This document shows, one piece after another, positions 23,262 to 34,562 of a DNA stretch of 64,000 nucleotides (the first letter of the stretch is position 1; every line of letters starts with the position of its first letter). The position numbers were made by a program, and so were the translations under genes. A model generated the notes under the pieces. That model saw only the letters and a program-made list of their open reading frames with translations, had not been told where the DNA came from and searched no databases. The stretch is from Rebecca billardiae RCC1528 (taxonomy: Eukaryota > Haptophyta): assembly GCA_965240325.2 (NCBI GenBank), contig OZ251245.1, positions 124,001 to 188,000 of the forward strand. Reading direction: 5' to 3'.

Positions 23262-24137
23262 AGCGGCCTGCGCAACGGCGGAGGCGGCGGCGACGACGAC
23301 GACGGCGCCGCTGCCAGAGCGCTGCGCTCGGCGCTGGGCTCCATCTATGGGCGCGCGGGCGCGCGCGCGGCCGAGCTGTATCTGCGCTATCTCGGCGGCG
23401 GCGCGGGGCCGCGCGAAGACGCGTGGCGCGCGCCCGTCGGCTCGGCCGCGCGCGCCGAGGCACGATTCGTCGGCGACGCGGCGGTCGCCTGTCCCGCGTG
23501 GCGCGCGGCTGCGCAGCTGGCGCGCGGCGTCGGCGCGGGCGCGACGGGCGGAGGTGCGCTCGCGCCCGCGCCCACCTTCGTCCTCGCCCTCGCGGCCGCC
23601 GGCACCGGGCCCGGCGCGCCGCCCGCGACGCACACCGCCGCGTGCCACCTGCTCTCGCCCGGCGGGATGCACTCGCAGCTCGCGCGCTATGTGGCGCACT
23701 TTGTGCGCACCGGCGCGCCTGGCGCGGGCGCGCCGCCGAGGGACCGCGCGGCCGAGGGCGGCGGCGCGTGGCCGCGCCTCCCCGAGTGGCCTCCGTTCGG
23801 CGGCGGCGGCGGCGGCGGGGCGGGCGCGGGCGACGGCGCGGGCGCGCGCGCGCTCCTCGTCCTCCTCCCCGCCAACGGCCGCGAAACGCCCCTGCTGACG
23901 CCGCAGCCCGACAGCGGCGCAGCGGTGACGCCAGTGCCGCCGCACGCAGCAGCGCCGCCGCCCGACGCTGCCGCGCGCGCGTCTCAGTCGGAGGACTCAG
24001 TGGACGGCCTCGTGGCCATCGTGCCGCACGCGCTCACGGAGGCGTGCGAGCGGCACGTCAGCCCGCTCACAGAGGCCGTGCAGGGGGCGGTGGCGCGCGA
24101 GGAGCGGGGCGAGGCCAGCCGCGCGTGCGCCGGATGA
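21801..24137 (+). CDS. Secreted type-B carboxylesterase-like protein
   Basis: ATG at 21801 was chosen because it begins a signal peptide (MAASRAACTALWLLVTSALA); an in-frame ATG at 21762 is the alternative. Length is 778 aa, no intron. Type-B carboxylesterase features in order: RFLAVPYAAPPVGELRW, the signature EDCLYLNVF, the oxyanion-hole HGGAF, and the nucleophile elbow GTSSG with Ser257 (the usual motif is GESAG). The acid candidate is Glu467 in FGADEGVSF. The C-terminal YVAHFVRTGAPGAG resembles the family's W-x-N-F-A-R-T-G-x-P block. The expected catalytic His is not obvious; CHLL or GGMHS nearby are candidates. Low-complexity insertions (AQRG repeat, poly-Gly) interrupt the region between Ser and Glu. 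It could be an active extracellular esterase or a catalytically altered, neuroligin-like adhesion relative. Confidence 0.82.
22990..23049 (+). repeat. 12-bp tandem repeat in esterase gene (AQRG units)
   Basis: About five copies of GCGCAGCGCGGC encode repeated RGAQ, followed by GGGA-type repeats. It lies in a variable loop of the esterase-like protein. Confidence 0.9.
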
Positions 24138-25016
24138 CGCTGACGACGAGTGCGGTGCCGCGCGCGGCCGCGCTGGTAGTGCGGCGGTGATGGTGCCATC
24201 GTCAGCGCATTTTTCATCATCAGGCTTCAGCCGCCATCAGGCATCATCGTCAGCCGGCCGCGCGACTAGCTGTTCGGACTGATGCGCGGCCGCCTGCCGG
24301 ACCCGGCGTCCGCCCTGCTGCGGCCTGCAGCGCCGCGGCCGGCCCGGCGGGGCGCGGCTGACGCACCGCTCACGCTGACCCGGCTGACCGCAGCCGCGTC
24401 GTCGCTCCGGTCGTCGTCCGCGGCATCAGCGCACGCATCACATCACATTCGCTCCAGCCCCAGGTAGTCGGCAGCACTGCTCACGTGCTGCCGCAGCGTC
24501 AGCTCCGCGGCGGCGGTTCACTGTTCATCGTGGACGCGACTGTCACCAAGCCGCAGCAGTTCATCACTCGCCACGCGCGAGGCGCCATATCCAGCTCCGC
24601 GTCGTCGAACCCCGGATGAACCGGTCGAGTGCGCTCGACCGGCTGGGCCGGGGCGGCTGTAGGGGGTCCATGACAGCAGCCCACTGATTTGTGATTTTCG
24701 ACAACCATGCGATTTAGGTGTCTGACGAGCGAGGCGCTTGCGAAGGCACCCACAAATATGTCCCGGAACCCAGCCCAGCCGTCAGAAGCACGCAAAACCG
24801 ACTCCGCGTGCCGTCGCGCGGTCGTGCGCGCGCGCCAGCTGCGCCACTGTGTCACAATACAGATTCAGCCAAACGTCAACGACTTGTTATGGCGGCTACA
24901 TGACGGTATATCGCCGAACTTACTTATTCATAACCGTTGCAACCCGCCCAAATAAAATTACGGCGGAATTGCTGATTTTTAGAAGGCACGATGAGTGCGC
25001 GTAGAGGGCGAGGAAA
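24138..25016. other. Intergenic region
   Basis: Downstream of the esterase gene. GC content falls steadily, with short open frames of no recognisable family. Nothing supportable found. Confidence 0.4.
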
Positions 25017-25049
25017 AACTACTCCAAGATCGAGCATGTTACCCATTTA
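25017..25049 (+). repeat. Left terminal inverted repeat
   Basis: Begins AACTACTCCAAGATCGAGCA and ends TTACCCATTTA; partner of 29085-29117 on the opposite strand. It is followed inward by a TACCCGTATAT motif that also occurs next to the right repeat. Confidence 0.75.
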
Positions 25050-25431
25050 ATTAGAGACACGTACCCGTATATATGCGCATATCTACCCGCTTATTATATA
25101 ATGCGGGTGTGTTTTAAATATATATTCAGGGTGCTGTCAATATGAGGGTACCTTGTTCACTATTCGTGCTGGGTCATCCGAATAGGCCGCGCCGCCGCGC
25201 GGAGACGGCGGGCTCATGCCACTCGAACCGTGCCGCAGCAGGCCCGGACGGACCTGATGCGGGCGGCGGGCTGCGTGCCGGAGCACACTACCAAGCCCAC
25301 CTCTGAGCATGCCACCATCCCCATAGTCGTGAGAGAGTCCTCCGCCATCGAGGCTTGCGTGCGCAGACTAGCAGTCGCCGCCGCCGAGCTTGCCGCGGTC
25401 CGTTCGGCGACTTCCGTGCCCGTGCTCTGTG

Positions 25432-26897
25432 TCACCGGCGTCGTCGCCGTTCGTCGTACCCTAGCCCACGCGAGGGCGTCACCGGTCCACCAGTACTGCG
25501 GCGGACTGCGCGCGCTTCGCCGCGCGCTCGCCCTCGAGCTCCGCCGCTCTCCTCTCGCGCTCGAACTCGGCGCAGTCGGCAGCCATGGCAGCCCGCTCGG
25601 CCGCAGCTCGATCTGTGCCCCCGCTCGGTTGCGTTGGCGCGCAAGCTGGCGCGCGCAGCGTCGGCGACGGCGCGCGCGATCGCCTTGCGCGACGAGTTCA
25701 GCTCCACCTGCTGCTCCGTCAGGCGCACCTGCTGCTCCAAGATGATCGCGTGCTCAGCAGGAGTCACGCGCTGCTCGTGCAGCTGCACCTGCACGCGGCC
25801 TGCTGCGGACGCGCGCGGCGCGCTGGCGTCGGGGGGCGAGTAGAGGTCGCGGAAGGGGCAGCTGTCGTCGCCGGCGCCCAGCGACGTGTCGTCGACATCC
25901 AGCTCCGCCTTCCTCTCCGCCGCCGACGCGCCCTGCTTCCGGCTCAGGATGCGCTCCATGTCCTCGTGCTTGCCCTTCCACCACCTGTGCACGGTCATCA
26001 GCCAGATGCCGATCACCTCGAGCCGCGGCGAGTCGTGGCGCAACGAGATGCCGAGCGCATCCACGCAGACGAGCGTGAGCGCCTTGGGCTTCTTCGTCCG
26101 ACCGTCGCGCGCGGTCTGGGCGCACGCAGGGGTGAACACTCTGACCAACGGCTTGTGCTTCTTCGAGTTCTCAAGCATGAGCTCCACGAGACCACGAGCG
26201 TGCGGAGGAGGTCAAGGAGCATGAAGTCGAGCACCGATGCGTACCGCGGGCGAGTGCCGGCCACGCGCCAGCTGGTCGAGGGCTGTAGCACGTGGATGGC
26301 GCGCGCCGCCACCGCCGTCTCCTCGAGCTGCTGCGCGCTGACGTTGACGTCAGGCCGTAGCTCGGGCCTGCACGGTTGCTCACAGTCGAGGCCGTCCGCG
26401 GAGGAGGCGAGCCCCTCGGCGGTGCCGGCAGGGACCTCGGGCGGGTCGCACACACCCATGGGCACGCGTGCATCATCGTCTGCCGCGCCCTGGACCTCGT
26501 CATGCCCGGCACAGCGGTCCGCAAGTTGGTCGGCGGCAGCTGGCCCTTGCGGCAGAGGCGTCGCGGGCACGTCCGAGGGCGAGATGGCAGCGACGGGTGG
26601 GGAAGGAGACAGTGTCCAGTCGTTGTCGATGCCCATCCCACCATATTGCGCATGTTCGTCTCCGTATTGCTCTCCTGCACGTGCTCCTAGGACGCGCTCC
26701 TTGGTCGCGAGCAGCACACGTCGAGCACGCAGATTCAAATGATGAAGCACGAGCGTCGTTTGACCAGCGACTCCCAGCGAGAGCCCGGTCCACACGAACC
26801 GTGGCTACGTGTCCGTGTCCACCGAGTCGCTCGGCGAGGCGCCTGCGCCGATGTGGGCGCGCCCAATGGCGAGCGGACGGCCGTCGACGAGGGCCAT
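25432..26897 (-). pseudogene. Broken unknown gene inside the inverted-repeat element
   Basis: The minus strand reads like one decayed protein. A frame opening at ATG 26897 hits TAG at 26807-26805, continues open, then is interrupted near 26184-26198, where the 7-mer CCACGAG is repeated with period 8. After that the frame shifts and runs open to 25432. Dropping one 8-bp unit would restore continuity (…LLRTLV to ELMLEN…). The downstream part (from ELMLENSKKHKP) is 251 residues with a Lys/Arg-rich centre, a HRWWKGKHEDME segment and a Gln/Glu-rich helix (EQQVRLTEQQVEL). I recognise no family. It may be a remnant of the element's own protein or a host gene caught in it. Confidence 0.4.
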
Positions 26898-27167
26898 CAG
26901 CCTTGCCGACCCCGTTCAGAGCTCCGCTCCCGCGCCGGGCCGAGCCGAGCGCGGATTTGGAATCTGCCATCGCGAAAACACGCCGAACAAGTTCTGAAAA
27001 GGAAAAGAAAAGAAATCAAAACTTGATTTAATCAGATGGACCCCCTAGCGGCTGGCGACGGCGGCGCGGCGGTGTGACTAGTAGTTCCGGATGGCCCGGG
27101 TACGGTATATATATATAACTATATGCGCTTCGAGCGTGAGCCGAGGGCACTTGGCGGAGTGGTTAGA

Positions 27168-27279
<112 letters not shown>

Positions 27280-27712
27280 GCTATACTGACTCGCCCCTGC
27301 TGCCCGCCGCGAGGCCGTGACGTCATGCCGAATCATCTGCGTGCTGTCGCCGGCCGCGCGCGTGTCATCGAGTACTAGCTAGTGGGGCTATGTGCGAATC
27401 AAGCCAAGTGGGGTCAGAGCTCCGACCGTTACACTCTCGGGTGCCACAATCTCCCGAAATCTCTTATTAGCATGAACTATCACGCGGGTATTTACTTGGA
27501 CGAACTAGTTAGTATTAGCCTGGTCCATCCCGATTTTCGCCAGTGAAAAAGCCTTTTCGGATTTTGGGCGCCCGATTTTTCTAGTCGCTCGTCGCGCTCG
27601 TCAAAAATCGCCACCGGCCGTCCGACCAAAGAAATAGAAATTCCGACGGCTCGCCGCGACGAGGTCGGGAAGGGGCTCGAGAGCCTCGACTGGACGACTG
27701 CGCCGCCTCATG

Positions 27713-28963
27713 TCAGGTGTAGTGCTGGACACATCGTTCGGGTGCCCCGGTGGTGTGCGTGCACACCTTGAGCGACATGTCTGCGTTGCTTCCGCCGCCC
27801 GCGGTCCGTCGCCAGGTCGACTTCTCGCCTGACGGCGCGCGTCGAACGCTCACCTGCTGGGTTGCGCGGCGCCTTCGAGACGGGCCACCTCGGGTAATAT
27901 GCGGGCCACGCGACGGCTCGTGTGGGCCACCGCCTACCCCTAGCATGTACTCGATGCCTTCACCAACGTTGGGCGCGCTGCGCATCGCCAACGCTTCATC
28001 CGGCCAGTCCCGTCACGTTTGCGCATGGGTCGTGCTGAGCGGCGGCTGTCGATTTGTGCTCCTCGTGGAGCTGTATGACGGGCTGGTGGCGAGCAGGATG
28101 GCTCGCCTTGCGGGGCTGGGTGTGTACAGTCGCAGTGTAGTGGCTGCCGGCTGACTCCCATCGCCTGGGTGCTGCTTTACCGTCATGGCCTTTGCTGCGA
28201 GCACAAGGTCGAGGATCGTACCGCGGTCTGCGAGGCAGAGTCGACGGAGTCGTCGCTTGAAGATGGTTGAGAGCGCTCATACGTCTTCCTTGATGTCGTG
28301 CGGCTACTCCAGCACGTCAGGCTCGCGCTCTGGCACGTGTTTGGTGTCCATGGGTGGCACATTGTGCCATTCGGGTGGCTCGGAAGCACGTGCTCGGGTG
28401 TCTTTCCCGTTTACGCGCGGTGGGCCAAGTCACCACGCAAGGCCAGAGCATGTCATGGCACGCAGAGGGTGCCCATGAACGATCCCCACCCCGGTGGTGG
28501 CCGTAGGCGCACTCGAAGCGGTCGCATCGTCACCCGCGGATCACATCAGTCCGCCGTTGAGGCTGTCGGGCGAGCAAAGACGTGCGAACTGACCCTTGGA
28601 CGGGCAGCTAGAATCGCGATTATGCCTCATCTAAGGACGCACATGTCGTCGTTGTAGGCAGTACTGATGCCCCAAGTGAAAGGGCGGGCGTGGCACGCGA
28701 CTTGACAGCTTGAAATACTCGATGCACGCCGCCATGGACACGCGATCCGGATCCATTGCGAACCTGCCGTGTGGCTCACGGCGGCGCGCGTTGTGCCGCA
28801 GATCGGCCAGTTGCCACGCAGGAGATGGTCTCCAGACCAGGTCCAGCACCTGACCGACTGCCGCACGCCTGGCCGGGTGGGAGTCCGGCCCTCTTCTTGT
28901 CTGCAGGAGTGCGCGGAAGGCCAGGCGGAGCCTCGTCCGACCACTGCACCCCGAGCGCCGCAC
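27713..28963 (-). other. Coding-like but disrupted minus-strand remains
   Basis: Several overlapping minus-strand frames of 70-110 codons carry protein-like composition (for example MAACIEYFKLSSRVPRPP, FKRRLRRLCLADRGTILDLV, PPMDTKHVPEREPDVLE) but are broken by stops and frame changes. No family was recognised. Best explained as further decayed coding sequence of the surrounding element. Confidence 0.3.
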
Positions 28964-29084
28964 TAATCGTGCAGCCTGGGACAGCTACCCACCTATGGCG
29001 AATATGTAACGACATAGTGGCATTTCAATTATACAGATCCAGAACTCATACGTATACGGGTACATTGCCCATAATATACGGGTA

Positions 29085-29117
29085 TAAATGGGTAATATAG
29101 TCGATCTTGCAGTAGTT
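29085..29117 (-). repeat. Right terminal inverted repeat
   Basis: Inverted partner of 25017-25049; on the plus strand it ends TCGATCTTGCAGTAGTT. Four mismatches to the left copy. Confidence 0.75.
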
Positions 29118-29945
29118 GAGTACGGCCACTTGCGCACAGACCACAGCCCATCCTAATGGCCTGCACCAGGGTTCATGCTCGCCTCGACGTACGCCAATAA
29201 GTAAGTTCGTGCGTTTGGGCTCATTTAGGCTAAGTACTTACCCACATTCGGACTGACGATTCTCTATGTGTCCGTAGTTGTCCGCGGCGCGCGCGCGCAC
29301 GCTCACGACGGGCCACGGATGCGAATTTTAGGCCGAAACTTTTGCTGCGCCCGGGCTGGGCCCATTTGTTACGCTGTTTCCGGGTGTGAGCGCGTGCCTA
29401 GGGGCCCGCGTTCATTTGGCGATAAAATCCCCGAAAGTGCTCCAGTGCGTTTGGACCAGGCTATTAGTATAGGCGTTAAGCAGGCTTAATTCCAGGGTGT
29501 AGAATCCGCCTGTGCCAATTAATTCAGACTGCCAAAATTAGTATGATCTAGCTAGACGGTGCGATTCTGGTGCAAATAGCGAGATCACCTTGGAGATCGC
29601 GCGTGTATCTCCCCTACTACTAATGTTGCCTAGATCGCGTCGAGATATTGATGAGGTCGCGCGTATATATGTCTCCAGTATGTATAGTACGTGATAGATA
29701 TATATATGATCGACATTTATTTATTCCGCGCAGCAATAAAACTTGTCAGCGTCGGACCCCGCAGCTCAGTTTACACGTAACTGTTCAGGACGAATAATAT
29801 TGACATCCCGAAGTTTGAGAGCCTCATCTCAAGACGACAGGAAGTTGGATTTTGGGCCACGCACCCCCCAGTGGGGCTCTGACCCCTCTAATCGAGTACG
29901 ACTCTCACTACGAGTGTCGAGCGCGGCACGCGTCCGGTCGCACTC
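29118..29945. other. Intergenic region
   Basis: AT-richer spacer downstream of the Zn2Cys6 gene. It includes AATAAA on the plus strand near 29735 and short TATATA runs near 29695. No gene recognised. Confidence 0.4.
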
Positions 29946-30789
29946 TCAGTCAGTGTGGCATGCGAGCGCGCTGCCTGCGCCGCTGACCTGGTGGAGGAGC
30001 TCGAGCTCCTCGAGGGACGCAGGGCCGCCGTCGTCCAGCTGCGCGAGCTGCGCGAAGAGGGCGGCGTGCTCGTCCGCCGCCGGCCGCGCCGGCTGCGACC
30101 GCGCCGGCTGCGCGCTCGGGCGGTTGCACTCGGCGGCGGCAGGCGCGCGGCGCGCGCGCGGCTGCTGCGCCGCGCCCGCGTCCGCCGCCATCGGCGCAGA
30201 GCCCGCCGCGCCCGCGGCGAGTGTGGTGGAGAGGGCGTTGCAGTGCAGCCGGTGCGCGGCGCTCGTCACGCCGTACTCGGACGCGACGGCCGCCTCGGCG
30301 GCGAGCGCCGAGCACTCGCGCGTGAGGTCGGAGAGCGAGTGAGCGGGCGCGTGCGCTTGCCGCGGCTGCTGCTGCTGCGGCTGCTGCTGCTGCCGCGGCT
30401 GCTGCTGCTGCGGATGCGCGGCCGCCGCCGCGCCCGCCGGCATGCCGCGGTGCGGCTGCATCGACGCGTGGCCGGCGGCGCCGGCGGCGTGCGCGAACCG
30501 CTGCTGCGCGGCCGCGTGCTGCTGCAGCAGCAGCTGCTGCGCCTGCGCCTGCTGCGCCGCGTGCGCGTGCGCCAGCTCGACGCCGAGCCCGTGCGGCGAC
30601 TGTAGCCTCGCCCCTTGTGCCAGCTGATGGTGCAGTGGGTGGTGGTGGCGGTGGTGAGGGTAGGGGGCGCCGCCATGGTGCGCGTCGTACCCGGCGGCGG
30701 CTGCGGCTGCGCGCGCCTCTGCCGCGAGCAGCGCCGCGTGGTGTTGTTGCTGCTGCTGCTGCTGCAGCAGCAGCTGCTGGCTCAGGCTG

Positions 30790-30822
<33 letters not shown>

Positions 30823-31001
30823 GCCTGCAGCGCGTGAGCGTGCGCCAGCTGCTGCTGCTGCGCCTGCAGCTGCGCAGGGCCATCGGGCACGAGGCCGGCG
30901 CCACCGCCGAGCAGCGGGTAGTGCCCGTGCGCCCCCTCCTCCTCCTGCTGCTGCTGCTGCCGCGCAGCGGCGGCCACAAGGGCCGCCGCCAGCGCGCTCG
31001 C

Positions 31002-31062
<61 letters not shown>

Positions 31063-32064
31063 GCGCCCGCGCCGTGCGGCTGGAGCGACGCGGCGCGCGC
31101 GGCGAGCGCGGCGGCGGCGGCGGCGGCGTTGCCACCACCAAGCGCCCAGCCGCCACCCGCCGCCTCCGGCCGCGCGCCCGCGTGCCGCAGCCGCGAGGGC
31201 GCACTGACCGGCCCCACTGCCGGCGGCGGCCCTCGCGATGGCTCGGGCGCCCCGTCGGGGGTGCCGAGCCCGGCGGCGGCGGCGGCGGTGGCCGCGCGCT
31301 GCTGCCAGTTGAGCGCGCCCACCGAGTGCGAGCGCTGGAAGCTCGAGGAGCGCCCGACCTGCCCCGGCTGCCCGGGCGGCTGCGGCTGCTGCGCCGGCGG
31401 CCCCGGCGGCTGCGGCGCGCCCTCGGGGCGGTGCAGGTCAGAGGAGGAGCCGGAGTCGGCCGAGCTGCCGCGCATCGAGAGGCCGCGCGCCGCGGCGGCG
31501 GCGGTCGCGGCGGCGCCGCCGAGCGCGCCCACCGCCGGCGCCGCCGCCACCGCCGCGACGCGCTGCGCGAACCCCGCCGCCCACGGCGCGGCGGCCATCA
31601 GCTTAGCCGCGAGCGTCGGGTCAGGGACGGAGGTGGCGGGCACGGGCGGCGCCACGGGCTGCAGCGAGTAGCACTCCCAGACGAGGGAGCCGTCGGCGGT
31701 GGCGGCGACGCGCACGCTGAGCGCGAAGCCGCCCATGGCGTACCCGCCCACGCAGAGGGCGACGGGGCGCCACCCCTCCGCGGCGGCGTGCTGCGTCGTC
31801 AGCGACGCGGAGTGCGGCGAGGGCGGCGGCTCGCACGCGCCGAGCGCGTCCGCCGCCGCCTTCGCCGCCGCCTCCGCCGCGCCGCCGAGCCCCGGCGGCG
31901 CGCTCAGCTTGAGCCGGTCCCAGAGCGACACGACCAGCTGCGCGATCATCTGCCGGTCCGCCTCGGCGAAGAGCTCGTACCACGACGAGTCCACATGCGC
32001 ATTCGCGTCGAGATGCGCATCTGCGGCCGGGCCGGTGGCCGGGCCGTGCGCTGTGCCGCCGTCC

Positions 32065-32095
<31 letters not shown>

Positions 32096-33762
32096 GGCTG
32101 CTGTCGAGCGCGCCGCGCGCGCCGAGCGCGGGGCGGAGCATGCGCCCGAGCGCGTCCGCGCAGCCCAGCGCCTCGAACGTCGCGAGCAGCGGCGCGTTAG
32201 GCAGCCACAGCGTCGCAGAGCCGTGGGGCGGCGCGTGCGCGCCGGCGGCGCGCTCGCGCGCGCCGCCGGGCGCGGGGGCGCCCGCGACGCCCGCCGCGCC
32301 GACGGCGCGCCCCTCGACGCGCGCCACGCAGGGCCACTCCGCGCGGTGCAGCTGCGCGATGTACTTGGGCATCCGAAGGGGCGCGGCCACGCCGCCGCCG
32401 CCGCCGCCCGCGCTGCCCGCCGCGGGCTCGGCGCCCGCCGGCGCGGCGTGCTCGGCGCGCGGCGCGGCGAGGGCGGCGGGCGCGGCCGCCGCGGCGCGCT
32501 CGTGCGCGGCGGCGGCGGCAGCCGACGCGTCGGGCGCGCCCGCGCCCACGCCCGCCGCCTCCTCGCCCTCGCCCTCGCTCTTGATGTCTTCCGAGCCGCC
32601 GCCGCCGCCGCTGTGCTGCGCGCCGTCCGCGCCGTCCGCGCCGCCGCCGCCGGCGCCGCCGCCGTCGGCTGTGTGATCATCCGTGTCGGCCGCGTCGACG
32701 TCGCGCTCGCGGCGCTTGCCCAGCGCGGTGGTCGCGGTGCCGCGCGTGGGCGTGGGCGACTGCGAGCTCGGCGTGTAGTAACGGCTGCCCACGCCGCCGC
32801 GCGCCGCGCCGCCCACGTCGACACTCATGGCGGCAGACGTGGCCGCGGGCGGCGGATGCGTCGGCGCGGCGCCGGGCGCGGCGGCGGACATGGCGGCGAG
32901 GACGGCGTCGAGCGGCAGGCCGATCTCCTGGCCCATGCGCATCACCGCGTGCGCGTGCGCTGCGCACGCGCGCCGAGGGGCGCGCGCGCGGGGGCGGGCG
33001 GGCGGGCGGTGAGCGCTGGGCGTTGGGCGTGCGCGCCGGCGCGCGCACGCCGGCGCGCGCGGCGCGGCGCGGCGCGGCGCGGCGCGCACCAAAGGCGGAG
33101 GAGGTGGTGTGCGTGGCGGCGGCGGCGCTGTGCACCCAGCGCATGCGTAGCGCCTGCGAGCCGTGCGAGCGCAGCGCGTCGCGGAACGCCGTCCACGCCG
33201 TCGGCGGCGGCGCGAATCCGCCTCCGGCCGCGGGCGCGGCGCGCGCGAGCGCGCCGCCTTGCGCGAGCGCGGCGGCGACGTCCGAGTGCGAGGGGAGGCG
33301 CGAGATGGGCAGGCGGTGCACGGCGGGCGAGGCCTCCGAGCCGCCCCCGCCGCCGCACAGCAGCGCGTCCGTCGTCACGCCCAGCTGCTCGTACGAGCCG
33401 AGCGATGAGCCCGAGAGTAGCGCGCGCACCGCCGGGCCGAGCCGTGCGGACGCCGAGCGCTTGCCGCGCTGCGACGGGCCGTTGGGGAGGCAGATGAGGC
33501 CGAGGCGGGTGCAGCGCTTGCACGACGCGCCGCTGTCCACGTGCAGCCCGTCGCACTTCACCTTGGACAGCCGGCACCCGCGGCACGAGACTGGCGCGGG
33601 CTTCTTGGCCGCGCCGTCGGCCGCGGCCGACGACAGCGCGGCGGTGTCGACGCTCGCGCTGCGAGGGAGGGCGGGGGGGTGCGTGCCCTCCACGGGGAGC
33701 GTGGCGAAGCTCGACGGGCGCGAGGGCCGCTCCGCCGAGTGCGATCCCGGCTCGGTAGGCAT
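29946..33762 (-). CDS. Fungal-type Zn2Cys6 transcription factor with polyQ tracts, two exons
   Basis: Exon 1 is 33762-33090 and exon 2 is 32959-29946; the 130-bp intron begins GTGCGCGCC and the phase agrees (G + CG). Total is 1,228 aa. Residues 60-91 form a canonical binuclear zinc cluster: Cys60, 63, 70, 81, 84 and 91, spacing C-x2-C-x6-C-x10-C-x2-C-x6-C, with the basic string RLSKVKCDG. Such domains bind CGG-type DNA half-sites, usually as dimers. Exon 2 is Ala/Gln/His-rich with several polyQ runs, one coded by 60 bp of CTG/CAG. Two folded-looking blocks are present: SSWYELFAEADRQMIAQLVV, and a β-rich part with VALCVGGYAMGGFALSVRV. PolyQ/His regions are typical activation segments. Targets are unknown. 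Confidence 0.82.
31003..31062 (-). repeat. CAG/CTG microsatellite coding polyglutamine
   Basis: 60 bp of uninterrupted CTG on the plus strand (CAG on the coding strand), giving about 20 consecutive Gln. Shorter polyQ-coding runs lie at about 30360-30410, 30745-30780 and 30790-30850. Confidence 0.95.
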
Positions 33763-34562
33763 GGGGCACGGGCGGCGAAGGCAGGCGCCCTCTGAGCGAG
33801 CGGTGCGGTGCGCACCTCTGCTGGGGCTTCGCGGGCGAAGACCTCACGGTCGTCGCGGCACGGGGGAGATGTGCTCGAGATCGGCTCAATCTGGCGCTGG
33901 CTCGATTTGAGCGTCGTCAACTCGTGCAGCCGAAGCGCTGCGTTCTGCCAGCCTACTTTTGCTCTGCGTGGGACCAGCGCCTGCGCGCCCGCGGATGGCC
34001 AAGTCGCGTGAATCATAGATTGCTGCCTGATCTCGTGGGGAGATCGATCGATGAGTTGTATCTGGTTCTGACGCAACATGGGCCCCGGGCACCCAAGTAC
34101 TACAAGTACTACTGAGGCCCCAATCGGAACCCGGCGGCATACTTTACCAACCGTTGGAAACCTTTTCGTCCTGTTTTCCGCCCGTGATTTGGCCAGTGCG
34201 TTTAATTGGGCGATGATCATAAACCTCGAACGGTTTATGAACGGTTTATGAAAAAGATTCATAGATGAGTATTCGCATCTGTGCCCTCGACGCAGGGCGG
34301 GTTCGTCAACGCGCGGGAGGAAGATATTGGCGCGGGCAAAAGCAACTCATCATCACTGAGTAATCATCATACCCGCGTACCGGATCCCGTCAAGGCGTCA
34401 ACCCCGGCCTGCCAGTGATAAGCCATCATCAGAAGCTTCTCTGGATCCCCGGACAGCCGGCCGCCGGGGAGCACTTCGACAATGGCCGCCACCGTTCGCG
34501 TGCGCCGCGCCCCGGCCCCGCCACGCCATTAGAACAGGATGCACTCAGCGGTGGCAGCCAGC
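33763..34562. other. Intergenic region
   Basis: Upstream of the Zn2Cys6 gene and downstream of the Ca channel gene, both minus strand. GC drops here. A short direct repeat (GAACGGTTTATGAACGGTTT) lies near 34228-34250. No gene recognised; it should include the Zn2Cys6 promoter. Confidence 0.4.

Noticed and set aside
24282-24467. Small plus-strand open frame after the esterase gene
   Set aside because: Short, Ala/Arg-rich, no domain or neighbour logic.
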